A stretch of DNA of 64,000 nucleotides from Saccopteryx bilineata (GCF_036850765.1 NC_089492.1:102629022-102693021), one strand, 5' to 3'. Numbered from the stretch's first letter, positions 10,746 through 21,999 are shown. Program-made: numbers and translations. The notes: generated by a model from the letters alone, not told the origin.

Positions 10746-12025
10746 AGGCCAGAGGGAGCTGGTTTCCACAGTCCCCTCCAGTCCTCAGCGTGGAAGCCCT
10801 AGGGCTCTTCTGAGGATGGAGAAATAGGAAGAGAGGGGTTGAAAGAAGGTGCCTGAGCTGCCTCACCCTCTGTTCCTCTCAGCTCCCACTGTGGCCCCTG
10901 TGTCTGGCTCCTTTCACCTGGGAATATTCCGACTATCCCAGACATCACCCTCATGTCCTTCTAGCATTTCTGCAAGACTTGTCAAGAGACGGGTTGTGAA
11001 ATAAGGAGAGAGGAGGATCTGGCCAAGTCCCCTGGGAGAAACGCCTTGCCTTTGGGAGTTTAGTGTAGAGATAGAAGCCTCCTAGCTCACTGCCTGTGCT
11101 TGGTTGGGCCAGGGCCTGTCTTCCTCCCCAGTCAATGGAGAGCATGCCGCTGACCCTAGCAGTGCTCAGAGGCTCAGATGACACCAGAAGGGGACAGGAG
11201 CTGGCACAGCTGTTCTGAAGTTCAGCCCAGGGAATTGTCTGAGGCACACTGTGATGCAGAGGGCTCTGACTCACCTAAGGGAGCTCAGGGCCATGGGCCC
11301 AGCTTGCTGACCACTGGGGTAAGCTTCCCACAGAGCCCTCTATGACAGAGCAGGAGCCAGAAGGACAAACTGCTAACCCACTTCACACCACACCCAGACC
11401 AAAGGGCTGTGCTGTATGTAATCTCCTGGTGAGCCTCTCTGTACCCATGGCCAGGAAGGGGGCACCTATGTGTAGGCATCAGTAGAGTGCGTGTACAGCC
11501 ATTTCCTCACCACTCTGCAGCTTCTGGGATGGCTGTCTCTGCTCCCCTAATTGTTCACGTTCCCCGACCCGCCCCATGCTCCATGAAGTCTTCCCTCAGC
11601 ATCACAGGGTGGAGTTGAGCTGTAGGAGCAAGCGGGGCTCAGCCCTCTCCAAGTCTGCTGCTTCCACTTTTTTTCTACTCTTGAAGGAAGGCCTGAGCAT
11701 GGGACAGGATAAAGGGCATAGCTGTTATGCAGAGGACCTAGGGTCCCTCTGCCTGTGAAACTCTGGGAGACCCCACCAGATCCCCAACCTCTCCTGAACT
11801 CAGACCCAGGAGGAAAACAATGAACTTGATTGTTCTTTGCTAAGTAAGTCTTACCCAGTGTTGCCTCTGCACCTTCGCTCAGGCTGTTTCTCTTTTGACA
11901 CGCCCTCCTTTCCTTCAGTACTGAGGGCCCCCTCTGCCACAAAGAACATTGGCAGCTACCTGAGCACCAGCTCACTGGGCACCGGCATGGTGGAAGCATG
12001 AATTGCATACACTATGGACCTTGGT
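10746..12025. other. Unassigned low-copy sequence
   Basis: About 1.3 kb of moderately GC-rich sequence without recognised repeats. Frames of 107 and 153 codons on the minus strand have no recognisable domain or splice-site structure. Confidence 0.5.
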
Positions 12026-12215
12026 GTACACACAATCTTATTTAATTCTCCAATAATGTGATGAAATAGGCATTATGAACACCTCAGTTTTCAAGACAAG
12101 GAAACCAAGGTCCAAGAATGTCTAAGAACTTGCCTGAGGTCACACGGCCTCACCAGCAGACTGAGACCATTGGGAATGAACTCAGCTCTGCCTGCCTCTC
12201 AGGCTCCACGCCCAA
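12026..12215 (-). mobile_element. MIR SINE relic, antisense
   Basis: 'atcttatttaattctccaat', 'gatgaaataggcattatg', 'aaggaaaccaaggtcc', 'acttgcctgaggtcacacgg' give a clear antisense MIR. Confidence 0.85.
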
Positions 12216-12259
12216 AACCTGGGGTCAGCCTCTGAGCTCCTGGCATCCTAGTGTGCCAC

Positions 12260-12405
12260 AGCTGCCATCCCAACTTACACTCCTCGCCATTGTCTCCAAC
12301 ATATTTACGGTACTTTTAAGACATAGTACCTACCTCCCTGACCAGATTGTATGTGTCTGAGGGTAGGGACTGTGTCTTTTATCCCTTTGTTCCCCAGACT
12401 CTCAT
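12260..12405 (+). mobile_element. Possible L2 3' relic
   Basis: 'ctccctgaccagattgtatg', 'tctgagggtagggactgtgt', 'cttttatccctttgttcccc' resembles the sense L2 3' UTR. Confidence 0.5.
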
Positions 12406-13329
12406 GCCGACAAGATGAGGATGACGGTGGTGATAAATGACAGCTTCAAGGTCATGGTAGGGGTTTGTGTTGTCTCAGATCAGACACACTGTGACCGGAG
12501 GAGTCTCTTGTAAGAGAGTTTCCTGGTTTGGGAGGAGGAGTCTTACGGCAGCGATGGCACTCTGGCTTGACTGTCCCAAAGGGCTCCTACAGCTCTGAGG
12601 ACAGGGACAGAAAGAGCAGCATCCCCCGCACCCTGGAGCCTGCACTCCGTCCAACCCTTCACTTCTGACACCCCTCCCCCAGAGCACTGGGTCTGCAGGC
12701 CTGGGTGGGGAGGAAGTGGGAAGGAGGAGGGCTTCCCCATCTCCCCTGCAGCTTTAATATAAAACTATGTGGTGCTTCCAGTATGGTCCAAAGCCCTATT
12801 CCCACGGAGGCCTGAACCAGGTGCAGTTGACCCCTGAAGGGCACCTGGCCAGATGCTCTGGGGCCAGGAGCCACCTTGGAGGTGTCTCACCGCAGCCTCA
12901 GGGTCTGGGCGAGGTGGTGGCTATGGGCCGTATTCTCTGCAGCTGCCTCATGTAACCTACGCCAGGACAAGCACCCGGCACTGCGGGGGAAATCTCTGAG
13001 CTGCATTTCCTGCCCATGGAGAGAGGAGCTGAATACACCCAGTCTGCTCGCACCGGAATGTGGGTAATAAGCTCAGAAAGCAGGGCTGGACAATTACAGT
13101 CAGTAGGGAAGCACATGGGGGGTTGGAGGGTCTGAGAGGCAGTGCAGAGAGAGGACGGGGCGGGGGGTGGCGGGCTCAGAGGATCAGGAAGGTTATCCTC
13201 AACAGGGAGGAACAACACGGTTAGGGTGATGGTAATGCACACACTATTTCGTAACTCATGGGTTTGACCTCCCTCAACAGTGCAGAGAGGACGGGCCCTG
13301 GTGTGAACACCCCGAGTGCCCAGTCAAGA
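12406..13329. other. Unassigned low-copy sequence
   Basis: GC-rich in places (12590-12740, 13130-13190). No repeat or exon recognised. Confidence 0.5.
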
Positions 13330-13465
13330 CAGACCTGACTTTTAATGATGATACTGCCACTTCCCTTAGACATGCGAACTCAGGATCATTACTTCACTTT
13401 TTTGAGGCTCTGTGTCCTCATCGTAGAGCAGAAATGATAACTCTTACCTTGAAGGTTGTTTACTT
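13330..13465 (+). mobile_element. MIR SINE relic
   Basis: 'tactgccacttcccttagac', 'tttgaggctctgtgtcctca', 'tcgtagagcagaaatgataa' match sense MIR. Confidence 0.75.
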
Positions 13466-13884
13466 TTGGTTTCATTATTCTTTGAAGTGAGACAGTACTC
13501 TCCAAAGAAATTTCCAATCTTTCCCTAATTTGAATCAGGTGGAGAATGGTACTGTTTGCATTCCCTGACTTCTGTCTAGCCAAAGTAGTTATTCCCGTGA
13601 GCCACGCCCAGCATAGGGTAATCTGCAGCAAGCAGGGGTGGACTGTGGGATGTTCAGGCCTCCCTAGAGGCACAAAGACTGGCTCTGGGGAGACAGCTCT
13701 GTGCCTGTGTCCAGGGCAGTGTGGACTAACTGCATGGGCCTGACAGCAGGGCCTGCAGTCGCTTAGAAAGGGGGCAGTCTGGATGAGCCAGGAGACACTT
13801 GCTGTAGAAGCTGACACTTTTGATTGGTTAAGATGTCCAATCCTGTTTAAGACAAGTAATTTTTCTGCCTATCTTTTGATTATT
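13466..13884. other. Unassigned low-copy sequence
   Basis: No recognised repeat. The 142-codon minus frame shows no domain. Confidence 0.45.
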
Positions 13885-14385
13885 TTGATGTTAGTATATT
13901 TAGTATAGTTATCTATTGCTGCCCAACAAACTATGCCAAAACATAGTAGCTTTAAAACAACAAATATTATCTCACAGTTACTATGGGTAGGAATTCTGGA
14001 GTGGCCAAGGGGCTGGGTGGTCTGGCTCTGGGTCTCTCATGTTTTCAGGGGCTGTACTCTCATCTGAAGGCTTGATTGGGCTGGAAGATTTGCTTCTAAG
14101 TTCACTGTCATGACTGTTGGCAGGAGGACTCAGTTCTTCACTGGCTATTAGCCAGACGGCCTCCATTCCTTACTCTGTGTGATGTTGGAGTGTCCTCATG
14201 ATGGGGTAGTTGGCTTCACCCAGAGTGAGTGATCCAAGTAGGAGAGAACAAGGAGGAAACTGCACTGTCATTTATGACCTAGTCTCTGATGTCACACATC
14301 ATCACTTACACTGTTTCTATTCATGAAAACCAGTCACTAATTACAGCCTACACTTAAGGGGAGGGGAATTAGATTTCACTTGTAG
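13885..14385 (-). mobile_element. Old LTR-like repeat (probably MaLR/ERVL class), antisense
   Basis: Starts 'tagttatctattgctgccca', 'actatgccaaaacatagtag', 'ctttaaaacaacaaatatta', which is the antisense 3' end common to several mammalian LTRs, and ends 'aaggggaggggaattagatt' resembling the LTR 5' part. Subfamily not assigned. Confidence 0.55.
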
Positions 14386-14439
14386 AAGGGAAGAATATCA
14401 AAGAATTTATGAAAATATTTTACAACGGTCACAGTTACG

Positions 14440-15845
14440 TACATGTTTTTGTTTCTAACAGGGAAAATTTTAAACATGTATAAAAGCAGAGAGAATAGTA
14501 TAATGAGCCCCCATATGCCATTTATGAGCAACTCTGAACACAGGCCAAGGGCATCTATCAGCTTTATTGAGTTATAAGTGGCATACGATAAACTGCACAT
14601 ATTTAAAGTGCACAGTTCCGTAAGTTTTGACATCATACCCATGAAACCATCACCACAATCAAGATAATGAGCATATCTATCACCACTGAAAATTTCCTAG
14701 TCCCCCTTTGAAATCTATTCCTGATTCCCACCCCACTTCACCCCCAGGCAACCCCTGATCTCCTTCCTGACAATGTAAAATAGTTTGCATTTTCTAAAAT
14801 ATTATATAAATAAAATTATATACTGTGTACTCTCTTCTTGGATTCTTTCACTCAGACTAATTGCTTTGAAATCCCTCCATGTTGTTCTGTGTACCAATAG
14901 CTCATTCCTTTTTATTGACTGAGTAGTATTTCATTGTAGAGACATATTACATACCATTTGTTTATCTATTCTCCTGTTGATGGACATTCACGCTGTTTCC
15001 CAGTTCAAAGTTTTTTACAAATGAAGCTGCTATGAACATTCCTGTGTAAGTCTTTGTGTATACATCTGATTATATTTCTCTCGGGCAAACAGCTGGCAGA
15101 GGAATGACTGCGTAATATGGAAAGGTATGTTTAACTTTTTAGGAAACTGCCAAACTCTTTTGCAAAGTGGTTGTATTCTTTTACATTCCCACCAGCTGTA
15201 CCCAACAGTTAGTTGATATGATCAGTCTTTTTAATTTTAGGCATACTAAAATTAGTAGTGACATTTCATTGTGGTTTTAATTTGCTTTTCACTAAGGACT
15301 AATGAAGTTTAACATCTTTTCATGTGCTTTTCTTTGCCATTTCTGTATTGTCTTTGGTCAAGTGTCTAGTGACATTTTTTACTCATTTTTTTTATTGGGT
15401 TGTTTGTTTAGTTCTTACAGAATTTTGAGAGTTCTGCACATACTCTGCATAAAAAGTTCTGTCTCAGAAATGTGATTTGCAAATATTTTCTCCCAGTCTG
15501 TAGCTTGTCTTTTCATGCTCTTAAATGTCTTTAAAGGAGTTATTAATTTTGATAAAATCTAATTTATCCCCTGCCCTTTTTTTAAAATCCCCTTTTAAAT
15601 AAAAGGGATCATGTTTTTGGTGTTGTGTCTAAACAATCTTTGTCAAACTCAAGGTCATAAAGATTTTCGCCTATTATAAGTTCTTCTAGAACTTTTATAA
15701 TAATTTTTTCTCCGCCTTTGTCAAAAACCAATTGGCCACGCGCCTGTGGATTTATTTCTGGACTCTATAATGTTCCATTAATTTATTTATCTACCTTCAA
15801 ACCAATATATACTATTAATTACTGTAGTTTTATAAGATTTTTTTT
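14440..15845 (-). mobile_element. L1 3' half, antisense
   Basis: Antisense L1M 3' UTR and ORF2 C-terminus: 'gagttataagtggcatacga', 'tgaagctgctatgaacattc', 'ggaaactgccaaactctttt', 'acattcccaccagctgtacc', 'ttgcaaatattttctcccag' in order. Many stops; inactive. Confidence 0.85.
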
Positions 15846-17167
15846 CCTGTTTTTAATTGCAATATAATTCACATATCATAATATTCACATTTAAAGTATA
15901 CAAGTCAGTGGATTTTATGAATTCACAAAGTTGTGTAATTATCCCCCCTAATTTCAGAACAGTTTTCATCTCCACTAGAAGAAACCCTGTACACATTAGC
16001 AATCACTCCCCATCCTCCCCACCCCATTCCCACCCCGCCCCCAGACCCATGGCAACCACTGAGCTTCTGTGTCTATAAAAACATATCTAATAATGTGGTA
16101 ACTCCTCACAATTAACCTTTCTCTTCTTCTCCTCCCATTAGGTAATAATAATTCTGAGTTCCTCATTCTTCATTTCCTTGTACTCCTTCTTAAGACTCTT
16201 TATCTATACAATCCCTAAAATGTTATTTAATTTTTTTTTTTACCTATTTGTAACTATATAAAAATGATATCATGCTACATGTAATTTGGAGAGAGGGACT
16301 TTTTATTTTTCACTTACTATTGTATTGCTGAGTTTTATCCATATTGTTGTCTGTCACTGCAGTTTCTTTTAACCCCTGCGTGGGAATATACCACAGTATA
16401 CTCTTCCACTCTCTGTAGACCGACATTTGGGTTGTTTCCAGATTTTTGCTATTGTGAATAGTGCTGCTATGAATACTCTTACACATGTTTCCTGAGTACA
16501 CGTGAGCGAGTACAAATCTGGGGCATAGGTTACGTTAATTTTCACTTCAGTAAATAACGGAAGGCTGTTTTGTTTTGTTTTTTCAAACTGGCCCCACCAA
16601 GGCCCTCCCACCAGCAATGTACAAGGGGCTGTGTGGCTGTGGCTACACATACTCTCTCACTTGATATTGTCAGACTTTTTAAAAAATGTGCCTATTGAAT
16701 GGGTGTGAAAGGATGCTTTATTCTGGTCTTGATGTGTGTTTTTCTGATCACCAGTCATGTTGAACATCTCTTTGTATGTTTATTGGTCATATGTGCTTCT
16801 TTTCTGTGAAATCCCTGTACATGTCTGCAGGTCATCTTTCTTTTGGTTTGATTGGCCCCATCTTTTTATTTAAGATGGTGATGGTTACATACATAAGAGA
16901 ATATATTTTTCATACTCATCCTTTGCAGTTGTGTATATTGCAAATATCTTCTTCTAATGCATTACTTGTCTTTTTACTCTCTTTAGGTTGCTTCTTGGGA
17001 AAAAAAAATCTTAATATAGTCAAATTTATTCATTTGTACCTCCTAACTTTCTTGGCACGATTTCTATTTCTTTCCCTTTTTTGTGCGGGAGTTTTTCTTC
17101 AATTTCATCTTTTGGTTTGTGAGTTCATTTCTCAATTGTAACCATTTTGCCTTTTATTCATCTATTG
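15846..17167 (-). mobile_element. Second L1 3' half, antisense, head-to-tail with the first
   Basis: Restarts at an antisense L1 3' UTR ('taattgcaatataattcaca', 'catggcaaccactgagcttc'), then the ORF2 C-terminal region ('gctattgtgaatagtgctgc'). The element is interrupted at 17168 by a hAT transposon. Confidence 0.8.
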
Positions 17168-17470
17168 CAGTGATTTTCAACCAGTGTGCCACAAGAGTTT
17201 TTAAAACATGCAATACCGGACTATTTAGCCAGGAGTGCTGACTTCTTTTCCCTTAGATTGTCAAATTTAAAAAGTGACAACAACCAACACAACAGTAGCC
17301 ATACAGTGGTGAATGCCATGTCTATAAGTATAAATATATGGGTCATATAATAGAGTTGTATCTTATTGGTCACGTTTCATAATAAGGTTGCCTCTGATTG
17401 GTTAATTCTTGGTACTGGAAATCCTTATATACAAGCATGGCACCTGAGTTTTTTAAAAGTCACTTTGGAG

Positions 17471-17872
17471 CCCTGGCCGGTTGGCTCAGCGGTAGAGCGT
17501 CGGCCTAGCGTGCGGAGGACCAGGGTTCGATTCCCGGCCAGGGCACACAGGAGAAGCGCCCATTTGCTTCTCCACCCCTCCGCCGCGCTTTCCTCTCTGT
17601 CTCTCTCTTCCCCTCCCGCAGCCAAGGCTCCATTGGAGCAAAGATGGCCCGGGCGCTGGGCATGGCTCTGTGGCCTCTGCCTCAGGCGCTAGAGTGGCTC
17701 TGGTCGCAACATGGCGACGCCCAGGATGGGCAGAGCATCGCCCCCTGGTGGGCAGAGTGTCGCCCCTGGTGGGCGTGCCGGGTGGATCCCGGTTGGGCGC
17801 ATGCGGGAGTCTGTCTGACTGTCTCTCCCTGTTTCCAACTTCAGAAAAATGAAAAAAAAAAAAAAAAAAAAG
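17471..17872 (+). mobile_element. Rhin-1-like tRNA-derived SINE, well preserved
   Basis: Head 'ccctggccggttggctcagc' with an A-box-like 'tggctcagcgg' and B-box-like 'ggttcgattcc', 'ggccagggcacacaggagaa', a long CpG-bearing body and an A-rich tail of about 20 bases. Bounded by a perfect 17-bp duplication 'taaaagtcactttggag' (17454-17470 and 17873-17889). Intact promoter boxes, long tail and clean duplication make it one of the youngest insertions here. It sits inside a hAT element, so it is younger than that. Confidence 0.96.
17738..17772 (-). promoter_or_regulatory. Two CTCF-like motifs in the SINE body
   Basis: Read on the minus strand, 'ccaccagggggcga' (17738-17751) and 'ccaccaggggcga' (17760-17772) match the core of the vertebrate CTCF consensus (CCASYAGRKGGCRS). 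Binding is inferred from the motif only. Confidence 0.55.
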
Positions 17873-18058
17873 TAAAAGTCACTTTGGAGCAAAAAAGAGT
17901 AGGTAATTACTATTATTAGTTTTTCTGTAAATCAATCAAAACTATACCTCTTTTTAGTCAGATCAGCAAAAAATATATATTTTGGTGTGTTGCAGAATTT
18001 TAGTAATTAGTTTACGTGTGCCATGAAATAGAAAAGGTTGGAAATCGCTGATCTATTG

Positions 18059-18235
18059 TGTTTTTTGTTTTAACTAGTATATGTTCATAACTAATTTAAG
18101 GAGGAATAATGGTCCTTAACATTACAAAACTTTTTTTTTGCATGCAAATCTTACTTCAGCTCATCACTTACCTGGTTGAGAAGCATTCATTTTTTTCCCA
18201 TTGGGCTTCTGGATTCTTAACTTGACTGATTTAGG
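18059..18235. other. Unassigned AT-rich segment
   Basis: Should be the continuation of the L1 cut by the hAT element, but I cannot align it confidently. Confidence 0.35.
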
Positions 18236-18732
18236 CATCAGTCGAGTATTAATGAACCAGGAGGCTTTTGCAAAGAAAATATAAAGATTTGTTCAAGGGT
18301 CTTAGGGTTTGCAAACCAGAAACACAACTAGGCAATACCTAGAGTGTTCCAAATAGAAAGAAAAGCTTGAGAATTTTATAGTAAAAACACATTTTTGAGA
18401 AGAATCACTCCTACATTCTTAACCTCTTGACTGGCCTGAGATGGTAATCTTCCAGAAGTCCAGTTGTCTGGATATGGCTGTCAAGCAAGTTGAACATGTG
18501 AACATTCTTTCCTACATTCTTCAGGGGGTACTGAGAGGGTTCCCTATAGGATGTATATATTTATGTCCATATCTTCAGACATAATTGAAGAGTTCAGAGT
18601 TTAAGTTCCCAGGCTAGTTAAAGCCAGAGTAGAATTGTTTCCTCAAGCCTCAGCCTATTTGGTCTTAGTAATGAACAGTTTGGCTATACAATGATGCCAT
18701 TTCTTCACTCTTTTCTCATAGGAGAAAGGACA
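18236..18732 (-). mobile_element. LTR-like repeat, copy 1 of 2
   Basis: Shares ordered blocks with 55593-56100: 'ttcaagggtcttagg', 'aggcaata', 'gagatggtaatctt', 'gaacattctttcctac', 'aagccagagtagaattgttt', 'ccatttc'. The minus-strand left end reads TGTC, as in copy 2. Probably an endogenous-retrovirus LTR in antisense; no target duplication or internal region recognised here. Confidence 0.6.
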
Positions 18733-19066
18733 ATTTATTATAACCTCAGCTCCTACCCTCTTTCTAGCTCCAATCCAAGGAGAGTTACTAACCCAAATGC
18801 TTAAAGTTGAGAACTGCTGACACGGCCCCATGGAGAAGTACGTGGAAGTGCTATGCATTAGCAAGTCATCCACATCCACTTGTCTTTCTGCAGTCAGCTA
18901 GATAGACAGGCTGACTTAGTAAATTAGGCCATGTCTTACTTTACAAACCTGGTCATCTTACTTCCCTTTCTCCTTGACTTCCTTCGTGCAGCCCCGGACA
19001 GAAGCTGGTGAGCTCACAGACTTTGGATTTGGGCCACAGAGAACTAGGAAGTCTATTCCACTTAGA
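18733..19066. other. Unassigned low-copy sequence
   Basis: Nothing recognised. Confidence 0.45.
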
Positions 19067-19074
19067 GTTTAAGG

Positions 19075-19425
19075 CAGTGGTCCCCAACCTTTTTTGGGCC
19101 ACAGACCGGTTTAATGTCAGAAAATATTTTCATGGACCAGCCTTTAGGGTGGGACGGATAAATGCACAAAATAAAATTATACGACCGGTGTAAAAACTGT
19201 GATATTTTTAAATATAATTGTTAAACTAACGAGACAAACGTCACGAGTGAGTCTTAGACGGATGTAACAGAGGGAATCTGGTCATTTTTAAAAAATAAAA
19301 CATCGTTCAGACTTAAATGTAAATAAAACGGAAATAATGTAAGTTATTTATTCTTTCTCTGCAGACCGGTACCCAATGGCCCACGGACCGGTACCAGTCC
19401 GCGGCCCGGGGGTTGGGGACCACTG
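19075..19425. mobile_element. Non-autonomous hAT element, 351 bp
   Basis: 15-bp perfect terminal inverted repeats 'cagtggtccccaacc', a perfect 8-bp target duplication 'gtttaagg' at 19067-19074 and 19426-19433, and no coding capacity. The subterminal motif 'ggaccggt'/'gaccggt' recurs ('cagaccggtttaatg', 'gcagaccggtaccc', 'cacggaccggtacc'), a plausible transposase-binding repeat. Confidence 0.96.
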
Positions 19426-19559
19426 GTTTAAGGTACATGCTTTATGGGGCTGAGAGGAAGAGAGAAGAAACTATAAACAGGACAGGTGTCTGACTTTCCA
19501 GGATTCCTGACCACGATATATCAAATGTCAATGGCACCTGTTCACCCTTGATGGTCAAG

Positions 19560-19685
19560 ACTGACCACCCCCTATGCCTTATCATTGCAGTCTTCTCATT
19601 ATTTCGCCTCAGTCTGTGGTGCGCCTGACATAATTGTCTTTATTGAGTGTCTCCAACATTTAGCATGGTGCCTGGCACTTAGCAT

Positions 19686-19688
<3 letters not shown>
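19560..19688 (+). mobile_element. L2 3' end relic
   Basis: 'tagcatggtgcctggcactt' with its upstream spacing matches the sense L2 3' end; it runs straight into a CA microsatellite. Confidence 0.5.

Positions 19689-19722
<34 letters not shown>
19689..19722 (+). repeat. (CA)n microsatellite, 17 units
   Basis: 34 bases of uninterrupted AC dinucleotide. Confidence 0.98.
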
Positions 19723-19725
<3 letters not shown>

Positions 19726-19934
19726 TACTAAATTTAAATAAAAATTGTCACCCCCATTTCCTGGATATAACTCAGAGAATCTAAGTAATTTACCCAAAGT
19801 CACAGAGATCTGGGATTGACATCAGGTTGGCCTGATTCCCAGACCTTTTCCTCTGCACAGGGCAAGGCAGAGAGCCGCTGTCCTTGCCATGGCCCCACAT
19901 GCACCCGGAGAGGGAACCTCGGGCTCGCAGAGAT
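19723..19934 (+). repeat. Local direct duplication, copy 1 (contains antisense MIR)
   Basis: About 212 bases nearly repeated at 21324-21537. Shared blocks: 'cctggatataactcagagaa', 'taagtaatttacccaaagtc', 'ggttggcctgattcccagac', 'ctctgcacagggcaaggcag', 'catggccccacatgca'. I count roughly 26 differences, about 88% identity. The middle is an antisense MIR core but the match continues past it. Confidence 0.85.
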
Positions 19935-21054
19935 CACATGCTGGGCACTGATGGACTGCTTGTCTTCTTCACTCATCTGCCGTCTATCTTCCTTACTAGC
20001 GGAGATACTGTGGGCCTAGTTCTTATTAAATTAAGCATGAGATGAAATCATTTATTTATAGTCTTTTACCTGTGCATTTCCCCAGGGCAGTTCTTTATTA
20101 AGTGATTTCTCACATTTTCCGAGTGACTCAGCTACTTTGATGGGTGGTGTGCCAAGAAAGATGGAGGAGGAGAGAGGCAGAGGCAGAGGCAGAGGGAGCT
20201 AAGAAAGACTGAGCGTTAGTCGGAAAGGAGGGCTCAGGATCTGAGGCAAGGGGATAGAGAGAGGATCTAAAGCCTGCAGGGAAGGTCCTCTGCTCCCCAG
20301 AAGCCCATGGGAGCCACTGGAAATGCCTTCATACAAAATATTCCCATTATGAGCTCTTCCCTTTTAAGCGCTGATTACCCCCAAGAGAAAAAGCAGCTGT
20401 TCTTTGCTGCAGGAGAGCCCCAGGGCAGAAGGCAGGTCCTGTGTTCCCAGAGACCTGGAAAGCAAGTCAGAAAAGTCTAGAAAGGAGAGGGAAGTTGGAG
20501 CTCACACCAGAGGCCAGATTTTGCCCAGAGTCAAGTATGAAAGAGGCTGGGCCTGTGTGAAGGAGAAGAACTCCCTAGAGTGGGATTTGAGACCTGACCA
20601 AAGAACTTCCAAAATGGCCAAGTCTCATCACCACTGCTAACCAGACTTTGAGAAACCCCACAGTAAGAACAAAGAGAATATGGCAAGAGGAGAGGCAGCT
20701 GGACTGGGAACCAAGACACTTGGCTGGCTGTTACTTTGCTCTCTGGGCCAGAAGTTCCATGTGTGTCAAATGGAGGTGTTAATCTGATTGCTCTCTCAGG
20801 CTCTGCGTAACCCTAGGTAGGGTCTTCTATCTGGACCGAAGCTTTTTGATGATGCTCTCTGGACCATGACCACCAACTTGACCACCAAGGGAATCCATCA
20901 CACCCCTGTGTCTGGATCATAGACAGGGTTCATGAGGCTCAGGCTCCGCCCTGCACCTCAATGTAGACAAAACGTTTTTGTATATACCTCAGATCTTGGA
21001 TCTGATTGACCACTTAGGCAAGCTGATAAAATCAAGATCATTGCCTTAGAAACG
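19935..21054. other. Unassigned low-copy sequence
   Basis: Includes a short purine-rich run with repeated 'gaggca' units at 20166-20197. No exon or repeat family recognised. Confidence 0.5.
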
Positions 21055-21235
21055 GGACACTTGCTCCCTAATACCAGCTTCCTGTGGACCTTATTCAAGT
21101 CACTAACATTTCTAGGTTTCAGCTATAAAATGAGGAAAATAATACTTACCCTTCCTACCCCATGGGGTTGAGAGATTTGAATGGAATATGTCTGTGAAGA
21201 AGCTTGGAAAAATATAAAGTTCTCCTGCACAGCAA
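21055..21235 (+). mobile_element. MIR SINE relic
   Basis: 'ccttattcaagtcactaaca', 'tttctaggtttcagctataa', 'aatgaggaaaataatactta', 'accccatggggttgagagat' give a clear sense MIR. Confidence 0.85.
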
Positions 21236-21323
21236 GGTGTGACGATCAATACTGACATTACTATGCAGCTGTGAAGAAGAGATTCTAATACCTCAAAAGA
21301 ACAGACACTTAATTTAATAAATG

Positions 21324-21537
21324 AAGATACTAAAGTTAAATAGAAATTCTCAGCCCTACTTCCTGGATATAACTCAGAGAAGCTAAGTAATTTACCCAAA
21401 GTCACACAGACCTGGGATTGACATCGGGTTGGCCTGATTCCCAGACCCTTCTCCTCTGCACAGGGCAAGGCAGACAGCCACTCTCCTTGGCATGGCCCCA
21501 CATGCATGCAGAAAGGGAAGCTTGGGCTCATGGAGAT
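21324..21537 (+). repeat. Local direct duplication, copy 2
   Basis: Partner of 19723-19934, in the same orientation, 1.6 kb downstream. It lacks the CA microsatellite found just left of copy 1. Confidence 0.85.
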
Positions 21538-21869
21538 GAATTTTAAAATACATTATTTTTTTATTTTCTTTAAAGAAAAAGATCATTCCAGACTAGCCAT
21601 ACAAGGTGCTGATCATAAATGGACCCTACCGGAAGCCTGGGTGCTGCATGCCACACCCTGAGATTCCCATTAGGAGTCATCAGGCTCAGTACTACATGAC
21701 ACACCTTTGGTCTATAGCCAAAAGGATAAGGGGTAAGTGTAGGCAACCCTAGGCTGGCAAGATAGCATGTATGCAATCTCTGCTTCCTCCCCCCCAAGGG
21801 GTGCACTCCCCTGGGTGCTAACTGAGTGATCCACAATGCATGCAGGTCCATTCCCCAACCTTAAAAATC
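21538..21869. other. Unassigned sequence
   Basis: No recognised family. It sits immediately upstream of the long L2. Confidence 0.4.
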
Positions 21870-21993
21870 TTCCCGAACCCACAACCCTATATAGCCATCA
21901 CCTCATTTATCTACTACATTTTATTTCAAAACTCTTCAAAAGATTGTCTGAACTCACTGTCTCCTGGGAGAAGGAGTTATTCTCCTCTGCTTA

Positions 21994-21999
<6 letters not shown>

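Larger units (their letters stand above)
17168..18050. mobile_element. Non-autonomous hAT element with nested SINE
   Basis: Terminal inverted repeats 'cagtgattttcaacc' (left) and the complement of 'ggttggaaatcgctg' (right), and a perfect 8-bp target duplication 'atctattg' at 17160-17167 and 18051-18058. Without the nested SINE and its duplication the element is about 464 bp. No transposase frame. It inserted into an antisense L1. Confidence 0.92.

Noticed and set aside
17471..17545. tRNA-like cloverleaf head with A and B boxes
   Set aside because: It is the 5' part of a SINE with a long non-tRNA body, poly-A tail and target duplication, not a tRNA gene. The same holds for all other SINE heads in the window.
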